From Candidatus Segatella intestinihominis (GTDB lineage: Bacteria > Bacteroidota > Bacteroidia > Bacteroidales > Bacteroidaceae): a DNA stretch of 51,172 nt. Location: the NCBI GenBank assembly GCA_900548535.1, contig URLG01000009.1, forward strand, positions 1-51,172. The letters run 5' to 3'. Position 1 is the first letter of the stretch. The number at the start of each line of letters is the position of its first letter. Below the pieces are notes generated by a model. The model was not told where the DNA came from and made no database searches. It worked only from the letters and a program-made list of their open reading frames with translations. Position numbers and translations under genes: made by a program. This document shows, piece by piece, positions 9,419-16,612 of this stretch.

Positions 9419-9506
9419 GGCGGTCGCCAAAAGATTGCGTGGCGGTCGCAATAATATCGTGTGGCGGTCGCCAAAAGATTGCACGGCGGTCGCCAAAAGA
9501 TATGCG
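9419..9506. repeat. Four tandem 22-bp repeats with GGCGGTCGCC core
   Basis: Copies start at 9419, 9441, 9463 and 9485, an exact 22-base period. Each begins with the interrupted palindrome GGCG-GT-CGCC (the second copy is degenerate: GGCGGTCGCA) followed by AAAAGATTG-like sequence. 22 bases is about two helical turns, so every core faces the same side of the DNA. No protein-coding role is evident. The region 9202-9648 holds no gene, only the promoter, this array and two hairpins. Confidence 0.8.
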
Positions 9507-9545
9507 ATTCTAGGACTTGCAATCATTAGGAACAGGAGTTAAAGG

Positions 9546-9606
9546 CAAAAAGTCCTTTCACCACATCTATCTGAAATGCGAGAAGATAGATGAAAGGTGA
9601 AAGGAC
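9546..9606 (-). terminator. Rho-independent terminator after the CE1-CE6 esterase
   Basis: GTCCTTTCACC and CATCTATCT (9552-9572) pair exactly with 9584-9606 across an A/AAA internal bulge, giving an 11+9 bp stem with an 11-base loop. On the minus strand the stem is followed by TTTTTGCCTTT. It sits 43 bases beyond the stop of the 9649-11886 gene. Confidence 0.85.
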
Positions 9607-9648
9607 ATCTAAACAACAAAACTATTTTAATTTTATCACAAAACCTAA

Positions 9649-11886
9649 CTACTTCATCACAATTTTTCTACCCTTGTGAATAAAGATTCCTCTTGTAGGA
9701 TGGCTGACACGTACGCCCTGAAGCGTATAGTAAGCATCGTCCTGCTGGGAAGGCTGCGCTACTACCGATGGCTGAGTGATGCCAGTAGACTGGTAAGCAT
9801 CATTGGCAAGATAATAGTTTGGTCCCTTCCAGTTGGTGCTCCATCCCTGAATATGCTTTGCTGAGAAATCGGCGTTACCAATCAAGTTCTCCGTGGTGCC
9901 ATCCTTTACCAATACCAAGTCGTCGATGTCGAGATTACCCGTATATCCACCGAATACAAACTGGAAGGCATCCAATGGGAACTGGGCTGTAAACTTCCAA
10001 GTCAAGGTCTTCCACTCACCAGCCTCAACAGGATAGGGTTCCAGATACTGCACATCCTTACTGCCTCCCCACTGATTCTTATTGGTGCTGGCATTCCAGA
10101 TAGGCCAAAAGCCCAAGGTCTCGCAATCGGCAGAGGTTCTCACCTTCATGGTAAGCGAATACTTGGCATCCTTCTCCAATGCCTTAGGCAAGGTATAGAC
10201 GGCCTGCTGATCCCAGAGGTTGGCACCGGCATGAGACTCATAGCGGATAAAGTAGTTGCGATTCTCCACAGGGATAACACCTAGCTGCTCCAGCATCACG
10301 TCGGCATAACGCTTGCCAAACATGCGATAGCCTTCTGCTGTGAAATGGAGTCGGTCGTTCTGCAGAGGACAATCCTTGGAAGAAACGACATGGGCTGTAG
10401 GAATCGTAGCAGCGATATTGTCGATAATGGCATTATGTCCCCAGCAGGCAGCGTTCTGGTCTTTCTGTCCCAATTCCCCCACAAGCAACGGTACATCCTT
10501 GGCATCAAGTCCCAAATCGGCAAGCATATCCTCATAAATCTTCTTTACCTTAGAAGGCCATGTCTGATCGCAGTTGTTGGTCTCACCCTGATGCAGGAGG
10601 ATACCCTTGATCACGCCCTTCTTCTGCGCTATCTTAGCCAGTTCGATGAGGCGACCGTATGGATTGCCACCATATTCCTTGGCATAATTGCGAAGCCAGT
10701 CGGCAGTTTTGGCATCATTGAGATAAGCCTGATACTTGTCCTTGTCGAAGAGGTCGATGCTGGCACCACCCACAGCTACGGTAATCGTGCCCACCTTGAC
10801 ATCCTCTGGCAGATTATCCACCATCGTTCTGCCAAAGTAATCCACTACCGACAGACGGGTATAAGGACGAGCCTGAGGCGGAACGGCGGTATGCCATTTG
10901 CCCATCGTCCATCCAGCCTGCGCATTGTCCAGGGTATACATCGCCAAGAAACGAGGGTTTACGCCCGTCTTATCCTGCTCCTCGATGGCGGCATTGCCCT
11001 CCATGTTCGACTGTCCGAAGCAGAGATACACCTGAAAGTTAGGATTGGGAGCAGTAGACTGGTTCAGCTTATATCGCTTGAAGAAAGCCCAGAGTTCCTT
11101 GGTGCTATGCACACCATTAGGCTCATTGGAATGCCAGTGTCCCTTGCCATCTATGGCGATGAGGTTCACCTCCACATTATCATTCACATTGGTATAGATA
11201 GTGCGGGTGGCATTGGCAGCGGTATTGTTGGTAGGATAAGGGCGCACCACCTTAGGGTTGTCCACATCGCAGCCATCAAAGGCAGCCCACTTCTTCACAT
11301 ATTCATCTATTCTGCCATAGCCGCCGGCAGGATGCGTAGGGTCGCCGCCCCACTTCACCACGTCGTCGCCAGTACCATGGATATGCATGATAGGCACCTT
11401 GCGAGTGGACGAAGGGTTGCGATAGTCCACTGGGATACCGCTCACTGGACCGAAGGCTGCCACCTTGTCGGCAAGTTTAGCCATACAGTGATACGTCATC
11501 ATGCCGCCCATGGAGAATCCTGAGACATAGATGCGGTTCTTGTCCACATTGTGTTTCAGCTCCATATCGCTCATGATTTGCTCGACAAACTGGATGTCGC
11601 CATTTCCTGAGATGTCCCAAGCATTGCCATTACCCTGTGGATAAGTTACGATGAAGTGCTCAGAGTCGGCGAGGTCGTTCCAAGCCGTCTGCTTCATCTG
11701 GTAGTTAGGGTCCTGCTTATAACCATGCAGGGAGATGACCAAGGCAGGCGACTCCTCCACATTCTTTGGCACATAAGTCAGGGTCTTGCGAGTGGTAGCA
11801 CCCACCTTCACCTCCTCCCAAGTCTGTGCCACCGCTTGGGTGGACACAGCCAAGAGAAGGGAAGCTATGACTGATAATTTATTCAT
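9649..11886 (-). CDS. Three-domain esterase: CE1, then CE6/SGNH, then CBM
   Basis: 745 aa with signal peptide MNKLSVIASLLLAVSTQAVAQ. Domain 1 (about 22-275) resembles LpqC/PHB-depolymerase-type CE1 feruloyl esterases: SLHGYKQ oxyanion loop, SGFSMGGMM nucleophile elbow, HIHGTGDD, GKGHWH. Domain 2 (about 280-540) is the SGNH/CE6 domain with FGQSNMEGN, LLHQGETNN and NDRLHF, very close to domain 1 of the 7321-9201 esterase. Residues about 545-690 form a CBM4/9-like sandwich. The tail ends GVRVSHPTRGIFIHKGRK, a short C-terminal module shared with other secreted proteins here. The protein should remove ferulate and acetate from xylan. It is the last gene before a strong terminator, 19 bases after the small-peptide gene. 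Confidence 0.88.
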   Translation of the reverse strand: MNKLSVIASLLLAVSTQAVAQTWEEVKVGATTRKTLTYVPKNVEESPALVISLHGYKQDPNYQMKQTAWNDLADSEHFIVTYPQGNGNAWDISGNGDIQFVEQIMSDMELKHNVDKNRIYVSGFSMGGMMTYHCMAKLADKVAAFGPVSGIPVDYRNPSSTRKVPIMHIHGTGDDVVKWGGDPTHPAGGYGRIDEYVKKWAAFDGCDVDNPKVVRPYPTNNTAANATRTIYTNVNDNVEVNLIAIDGKGHWHSNEPNGVHSTKELWAFFKRYKLNQSTAPNPNFQVYLCFGQSNMEGNAAIEEQDKTGVNPRFLAMYTLDNAQAGWTMGKWHTAVPPQARPYTRLSVVDYFGRTMVDNLPEDVKVGTITVAVGGASIDLFDKDKYQAYLNDAKTADWLRNYAKEYGGNPYGRLIELAKIAQKKGVIKGILLHQGETNNCDQTWPSKVKKIYEDMLADLGLDAKDVPLLVGELGQKDQNAACWGHNAIIDNIAATIPTAHVVSSKDCPLQNDRLHFTAEGYRMFGKRYADVMLEQLGVIPVENRNYFIRYESHAGANLWDQQAVYTLPKALEKDAKYSLTMKVRTSADCETLGFWPIWNASTNKNQWGGSKDVQYLEPYPVEAGEWKTLTWKFTAQFPLDAFQFVFGGYTGNLDIDDLVLVKDGTTENLIGNADFSAKHIQGWSTNWKGPNYYLANDAYQSTGITQPSVVAQPSQQDDAYYTLQGVRVSHPTRGIFIHKGRKIVMK

Positions 11887-11905
11887 TGTATAAAAATTTA
11901 TATTA

Positions 11906-12073
11906 TTACTCTTCCTCGTCGCTAGGCCAGATGCTGAACTCGCGAGAGTGGAAGGTTACATCATTTGGCGTAGAATCGCTCAATGTTTTATTTACAGCAT
12001 TACTAGAACCAGCCAAGAGGTTAGCTGCTTCTACCTCCATAACATCCATTGTAGGTGCTATATATTTCTTCAT
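11906..12073 (-). CDS. 55-aa acidic-tailed peptide of unknown function
   Basis: ATG at 12073 to TAA at 11906 encodes 55 aa: MKKYIAPTMDVMEVEAANLL at the start, an AGSSNA turn, and an IWPSDEEE end. I recognise the style (MKKY-x-x-P start, LLAGS centre, acidic end) as a widespread family of short Bacteroidota proteins, but know no function for it. It sits between a secreted beta-rich protein gene (68 bases upstream) and the CE1-CE6 esterase (19 bases downstream), all on the minus strand, so it is probably co-transcribed with them. There is no classical signal peptide or membrane segment. The LLAGS stretch is faintly like a leader cleavage site, but no peptidase or transporter gene is nearby. Confidence 0.7.
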   Translation of the reverse strand: MKKYIAPTMDVMEVEAANLLAGSSNAVNKTLSDSTPNDVTFHSREFSIWPSDEEE

Positions 12074-12141
12074 TTTATAATCTTTTATATATGGTTTGAT
12101 TAATCTATTTTTATTCTCTTATTTATTTTGCTCGCTCAAGA

Positions 12142-13636
12142 TTACTTCAGGATCATCTTCTTACCGTTCTTGATAACGATGCCCTTATAACCCTTGCCGA
12201 CCTTCTGACCAGCGAGGTTATACATCTGTGCGTCAGACTTCACAGTCTCAGCCTTTACATCTGCAATGCCAGTAGTATTGCCAGTGATGTCGCCGAGGCT
12301 AAAGAAAGCTGCACCAGCCGTCTGAGCTACCTCAAGATAACCGCACTTAGCAGGAATCTTTTGCTCACCAGAAGCCTTATAGAAACCATCCTGACCATTA
12401 ACAGTTGCCAAGCCATAGACATTAGCTTTGTCTGTAGATGTAATAGTGCCGTCAGATACCTTCAAGTCAGTATCAAACGCCTCACCAGCAGTATCACTTC
12501 CTGTCAATCTATAAGACTTATTGCCTGTACCCTTTACAAGAACTACCTTACCAGCAGGAACGACACCATCAAACTTTGTAATCTCTATAGTCTTCTTATC
12601 ATCATTCAACTTAACCGTGTAAGCCTCTAATTCCAAGTCACTAAACTTAACAGGATAAGAAGTATAATAAGTGGCAAAACCTGAAGCAGGCATATTCAAG
12701 ATACTGGTACGAGTCAAAGACTTAACCTTTAGAGAGAATGGAGATTCTATTTTTTCATTGTTTTGGAATATAAGTCTATCAACCACGTAATTCTCTACTT
12801 TACAAGCCTTAGCCCAATCCTCAACAGTCTTTCTGTCCAAAGTGAAAGTATACTCTGTTGCGCCCTTTGGCACACCAAGAGAATAACTAAACGTACCTTC
12901 TTTCGTCTCAGTCTTGCCCTCATTCTGAACAGTATACAGATAATTAGGGAGAATTACCACTGGATTAGTAGCCGCCTCTGCAAGCTCTAGCTTATACTCT
13001 TGGCTCTCATTAGACTGAGCTGAATAAGTAACAAAATCACAACCTACATTTTCACTCACATATTGTCCACAATATTGAACAGGGAATGTCAAGACAGGAT
13101 TAGCTTGTGCAGGCTTTGCCCAATGCCATCCTCCCCAAAGCAGAGAGAACGTCTGCTCCTCTTCAGTATCATCATTTTTGATTAACCATACTTTTTTCAA
13201 AAGTATCTGAATACCCTTTTGAGGAGCCCACAAGCGCAAAGCTTCAAGAGTCTTATTCTTTACCACATCAGCAAAATCGACTGTAACAGTATTGTCACCT
13301 GCCTCAACTGGTGTATGCTGTTGGTTATCCCAGTTGTCTTTTTCTCCTTCCGGAATAGCATTCACTTGCATAAGCGCACCATCGGCAGCAGCCACATGAT
13401 TCTCATATTGCAACTTTACACCCTTGTAATCACTAGTTGACAATTTTTTTGATTCATCTGTCAACAAAACATAAGCTGCATAAGGATCAGTCGTAACATA
13501 TGGGATGTCTTTACCTTCAGCAGTAGTCATCTGGATTTTGTTCCAATTAGCTGCCCCCAAAGTAGAGAGTTTGTTGTGCATTAGCCTGTGAAAGCAAGGC
13601 AAAAGCCATAGCTACACAAAGAGAGATTTTTTTCAT
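12142..13636 (-). pseudogene. Secreted beta-rich surface protein, frameshifted after signal peptide
   Basis: An ATG at 13636 starts a perfect signal peptide (MKKISLCVAMAFALLSQANA, then QQTLYFGG) that stops after 29 codons. The rest of the protein continues in another frame from about 13560 to the stop at 12142. The shift lies in a run of five G (C at 13554-13558 on the plus strand). With four G the frame would be continuous, 497 aa, reading TLYFGAANWNKIQ. The mature part has CBM-like beta sandwiches (for example ILLKKVWLIKND, about residue 160) and a C-terminal module ending GYKGIVIKNGKK, shared with the next gene upstream. It may be a sequencing or assembly error, a recent mutation or a phase-variable tract; it would otherwise be an exported polysaccharide-associated protein. 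Confidence 0.75.
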
Positions 13637-13695
13637 AAGATAATATTATTGTTTTTAGATTAAAAAAATCTAGTGTATTCTATTTAGATTGAAAT

Positions 13696-13725
13696 GCAGG
13701 GGCTGCCACACTTGGCAGTCCCTGC
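13696..13725 (-). terminator. 13-bp intergenic hairpin between two surface-protein genes
   Basis: GCAGGGGCTGCCA (13696-13708) pairs with TGGCAGTCCCTGC (13713-13725) with one G-T wobble and a 4-base loop. On the minus strand it is followed by ATTTCAATC, a poor U tract, so it may be an attenuator or an RNA-stabilising structure rather than a full stop. No clear -7 box lies between it and the 13636 start. Confidence 0.55.
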
Positions 13726-13765
13726 TGATATATAAATAAGTATTTAGTATATAAGTGTCGGAAAA

Positions 13766-14698
13766 TTACTTAACAACTACTTTCTTACCATTCTTAATCA
13801 CGATACCCTTGTATCCCTTGCCTACCTGCTGGCCAGCCAAGTTGAAACTCTTGCCATCCTTAGCTACCTCAAGATTCTCTACCTTAGAAATACCTGTAGG
13901 TGTATCAACCAACCAGGCACCGAGCACAGAAACCTTTGCAGGATTATTTTCTTGGTCGATATACTGGATACCCACGTTCTTGATGGCTACACCTTCCTTG
14001 GTGGTGAAAGTAATCTCATCGCTGCCGTTGAATGAAGGCCACTCAGATGTCTTATCCTCGTAATCTACACACATCTGAACATTTGGGGTTGGCTCAGCCA
14101 GTTTCACCTTGACTGTAACATTACTCTTGCCATCCAAGCCATTGATAGCAAGCTGCTGGTACAGTTTATCAAAAGAAACTACACCCTTATAAACAACTGT
14201 GTTATCAGTACCAGCCCAACCTGTGAAGGTGGCATCAATTTTCTTTTCAGTAGCGTCAGCAGCAACCAAAATCATCTTCTTAACTTTCAGGTTCACTTCC
14301 TCTTCATCTGTATGCTGCACGCTTACACCTACGATGTAAGGATGCTCCTGGTCGAAAGAAAGCTCAAACTTCTTTTTAGTTCCATCGCCCACAGCACGAC
14401 CATAAGCAGGAGTAGCATCACCTTCAGCATCAGCAGAAGCCTTCCAAGTATAGTTTACTTGGCAGTTGGCAGGAAGCGGATCTTCGAACTCGAGGATATA
14501 CTTAGGATAATCTGCAGAGTTGACATTGCAGGCAAACTCTGCTGCTCCCCACTTCTTGGAGATAGTGAAATCATAAACATCAGCCTCGCCGGCAAAACCT
14601 GCATTCCAGCCACCACCCAAAACAAGAGGAGTCTCTGTCTGAGCATTCACACTTACAGCCATGAAAGCTGCTACAATCAAAGTAAAAATCTTTTTCAT
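13766..14698 (-). CDS. Secreted beta-rich protein with shared C-terminal module
   Basis: 310 aa with signal peptide MKKIFTLIVAAFMAVSVNAQ. The body is acidic and beta-rich (segments VNLKVKKMILVAAD and ITFTTKEGVAIKNVGIQY look like two CBM-like sandwiches), with no catalytic motif. The last 30 residues (SFNLAGQQ ... GYKGIVIKNGKK) nearly match those of the neighbouring frameshifted gene. A regulon promoter with the xylan operator precedes it, so it should be made on xylan, probably as an exported or surface glycan-binding protein. The function is inferred from regulation and fold style only; I cannot assign a named family. Confidence 0.75.
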   Translation of the reverse strand: MKKIFTLIVAAFMAVSVNAQTETPLVLGGGWNAGFAGEADVYDFTISKKWGAAEFACNVNSADYPKYILEFEDPLPANCQVNYTWKASADAEGDATPAYGRAVGDGTKKKFELSFDQEHPYIVGVSVQHTDEEEVNLKVKKMILVAADATEKKIDATFTGWAGTDNTVVYKGVVSFDKLYQQLAINGLDGKSNVTVKVKLAEPTPNVQMCVDYEDKTSEWPSFNGSDEITFTTKEGVAIKNVGIQYIDQENNPAKVSVLGAWLVDTPTGISKVENLEVAKDGKSFNLAGQQVGKGYKGIVIKNGKKVVVK

Positions 14699-14769
14699 AC
14701 GCTTTTGATTTTAAGTTTATGATAATAATTGTTCATTCGTGGAACGAGAAATGATTCTCATTTCCGCTG

Positions 14770-14840
14770 CAAAAGTAACAGAAAAAGCTGAAAAAGACTT
14801 TGCGTGGTGTAACAAATACTTTGCGAGAAGTACCAAAATA
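14770..14840 (-). promoter_or_regulatory. Xylan-regulon promoter and operator, surface-protein operon
   Basis: -7 box TACTTTTG at 14770-14777, then 20 bases, then the operator. Units read toward the gene are GGTACTTCTCGCAAAG and GTTACACCACGCAAAG, 21 bases apart; the second is the best match to the consensus. The leader to the ATG at 14698 is about 65 bases. Confidence 0.75.
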
Positions 14841-14890
14841 GGTTTGATAGCCAACATTATAACGAAAATGATACACTATCAAACCTATTT
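14836..14890 (-). terminator. 15-bp perfect inverted repeat after the DUF4143 ATPase
   Basis: AAATAGGTTTGATAG (14836-14850) is the exact complement of 14876-14890, with a 25-base loop. It starts 11 bases past the ATPase stop, so it probably ends that transcript, although the trailing T run is short (ATTTTGG). Its left arm touches the operator of the next gene. Confidence 0.55.
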
Positions 14891-14901
14891 GAAGAGGAAA
14901 A

Positions 14902-16239
14902 TCACAACAAAGGAGTCATATAAATCGGTAAGAGGAGCGTTTGTCCCTCTTTCTTCAAATCCTTTGTATACAAGAGATATCTCTTATCTATTCGATCAGA
15001 ATATTTAGCACAAAACTCGTCTAGTGACTTATGAGTATTATATCCTGAGGATTTCACCTCTATCGGATAAATTTTCTTTCCTCTTGAAAGAAGGAAATCC
15101 ACTTCATAACTTTTATGGCTAGTGGCATGAGGGAAAGTATAATAATAAAGTTTATTGCCAGAAGCTACCAACATCTGCGCTACAAGATTCTCATATACAT
15201 ATCCCATATCACTACTCAGCTTATCACTCAAAAGCTTTTCATAAATAATATTTTCAGTATGATCTTTGTCCCAAAAGGCGAGAGTCACAAAAAGCCCTGT
15301 ATCTGCCGTAAACATTTTATAGAAATTACCATCACTATGAAGAGTCAGACCTACATTCGGATCATTGGCATGATAGGCAAAATTTACAACCATACTATCC
15401 TTCATTTCCTCCAATATACCCATTATGTTCTTACGTTCAGAATCATCCAACACACTAGCTACTTGGTATCTAGATGCATGATTATTCAGCTGAGCAGGTA
15501 CATTAGCAAAAAGTTTAGCTGCTCGTCCACTATTGTCGATCTTTCTAAAATCATCCAAATAGAGTTCCAAAATTTCCCTTTTCACAGCATCCGTCTTACT
15601 AAGATTATTCGTCTCAAGATATTCTTTTACAGCTTGTGGCATACCACCAACAAGCATATAAAGGCGAAGCCGACGCATAGTTTCTCTATGAGCAGCTTCC
15701 AAAGGAATCCGTGAATCAAAAAATTGTTTGAGCAAGGGCATCGTAACTTTATCCCCTAAAGCCCAGCAAAATTCCTCAAAGTCCATTGGATACATTTCCA
15801 AACGCGTCTCTTCACTTGGGATGATAATATTAGCTACATTCTTTTTTATACTAATTAGAGAACCCGTCTCTATATAATCGTATCTACCATCAGCCACTAG
15901 ATGTTTAATGGCTTGGCGAGCCTTAGGACAAAGTTGCACTTCATCAAAAATAATCACAGACTTTCGCTTCTCCAAGACCACCTGATAAATAGACTGAAGG
16001 CGAAGAAAGATAAAATCTAAATTCATTAAATCTTCAAAAAGATCTGTAACTGCCTTTGAAGCCATAGAGAAATCAATCAATATATAGCTTTTGTACTCTC
16101 GCTCAGCAAAAGTACGCACTATAGTAGATTTTCCTATGCGTCTTGCTCCCTTGATAAGAAGCGCAGACTTCCCCTGACGCTCTTGCTTCCAAGCAAGCAT
16201 CTTATCATATATTTTTCTTTCAAACACCATATTTGCCAT
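14902..16239 (-). CDS. AAA ATPase with DUF4143 nuclease-like C-terminus
   Basis: The start at 16239 (MANMVFERK) or 16230 (MVFERK) is chosen because the promoter box at 16259-16266 lies downstream of the longer start at 16335; the longer form would only add repeat-encoded residues. About 445 aa: Walker A GARRIGKST (about 32-40), Walker B VIIFDEVQL, then a DUF4143 domain whose PD-(D/E)xK-like core YEVDFLLSRGKKIYPIEVKS lies near the end. These proteins are very common in Bacteroidota and archaea; their role is unclear (DNA-related ATPase or addiction-type has been suggested). The gene stands alone between the regulated surface-protein operon and HipBA, and is AT-richer than the xylan genes. Confidence 0.85.
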   Translation of the reverse strand: MANMVFERKIYDKMLAWKQERQGKSALLIKGARRIGKSTIVRTFAEREYKSYILIDFSMASKAVTDLFEDLMNLDFIFLRLQSIYQVVLEKRKSVIIFDEVQLCPKARQAIKHLVADGRYDYIETGSLISIKKNVANIIIPSEETRLEMYPMDFEEFCWALGDKVTMPLLKQFFDSRIPLEAAHRETMRRLRLYMLVGGMPQAVKEYLETNNLSKTDAVKREILELYLDDFRKIDNSGRAAKLFANVPAQLNNHASRYQVASVLDDSERKNIMGILEEMKDSMVVNFAYHANDPNVGLTLHSDGNFYKMFTADTGLFVTLAFWDKDHTENIIYEKLLSDKLSSDMGYVYENLVAQMLVASGNKLYYYTFPHATSHKSYEVDFLLSRGKKIYPIEVKSSGYNTHKSLDEFCAKYSDRIDKRYLLYTKDLKKEGQTLLLPIYMTPLL

Positions 16240-16258
16240 AACATTTTGATTTTGAGTG

Positions 16259-16266
16259 CAAAGATA
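16259..16266 (-). promoter_or_regulatory. Promoter -7 box (TATCTTTG) of the ATPase gene
   Basis: TATCTTTG abuts the last of the 33-bp repeats, so the array occupies the -15 to -100 region of this promoter. The transcript would begin near 16252, a very short leader before MANM at 16239. Confidence 0.65.
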
Positions 16267-16273
16267 CAAAATA

Positions 16274-16361
16274 TTCCAGATTCCCCAAATGTTTTTGCCC
16301 AAAATGTTCCAGATTCCCCAAATGTTTTTGCTCAAAATGTTCCAGATTCCCCAAATGTTTG
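16274..16361. repeat. Three 33-bp tandem repeats upstream of the ATPase
   Basis: TTCCAGATTCCCCAAATGTT begins at 16274, 16307 and 16340, an exact 33-base period; the intervening bases (TTTGCCCAAAATG type) are also conserved between copies 1 and 2. The frame through it would read repeated NIWGIWNILGK, but it lies upstream of the promoter box and is probably not translated. Confidence 0.8.
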
Positions 16362-16435
16362 GTTAAAACAGAGGAAAAATATACAGATTTATCAACATCA
16401 TTACGTTTGAGCAGCGTTTACATAATTTATGCAAT

Positions 16436-16520
16436 ATTCCCTCATAAAAATGTATGGACAGCAAGCTGATTCCCTCATAAAAATGTAGGCAAAGCAACAA
16501 TATTCCCTCATAAAAATGTA
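16436..16520. repeat. Three ATTCCCTCATAAAAATGTA repeats, 33-bp period
   Basis: Identical 19-base copies begin at 16436, 16469 and 16502 with unrelated 14-base spacers. The period equals that of the neighbouring array at 16274-16361. The 370-base stretch 16240-16612 contains only these arrays and the promoter box; no gene is seen. Confidence 0.8.
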
Positions 16521-16612
16521 AATAGCATGAAAAGAGAAATATATAACAAACTAAAAAGAGTGGCAGTTATCTAGCAATAGGACACCACCTGAAAGGCATC
16601 CGCTTCTCCATG

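Noticed and set aside
9419..9506. Possible CRISPR array
   Set aside because: Copies are contiguous at 22 bases with no unique spacers, and no cas genes are present.
9202..9522. N-terminal extension of the esterase through the 22-bp repeats
   Set aside because: The extension runs through a promoter, a hairpin and tandem repeats; the signal peptide at 9201 is decisive.
16240..16335. N-terminal extension of the ATPase encoding repeated NIWGIWNILGK
   Set aside because: It lies upstream of the -7 box at 16259-16266 and is made only of the 33-bp repeat.
16436..16520. Possible mini-CRISPR (19-base repeats with 14-base spacers)
   Set aside because: Repeat and spacers are far too short and no cas genes are nearby.
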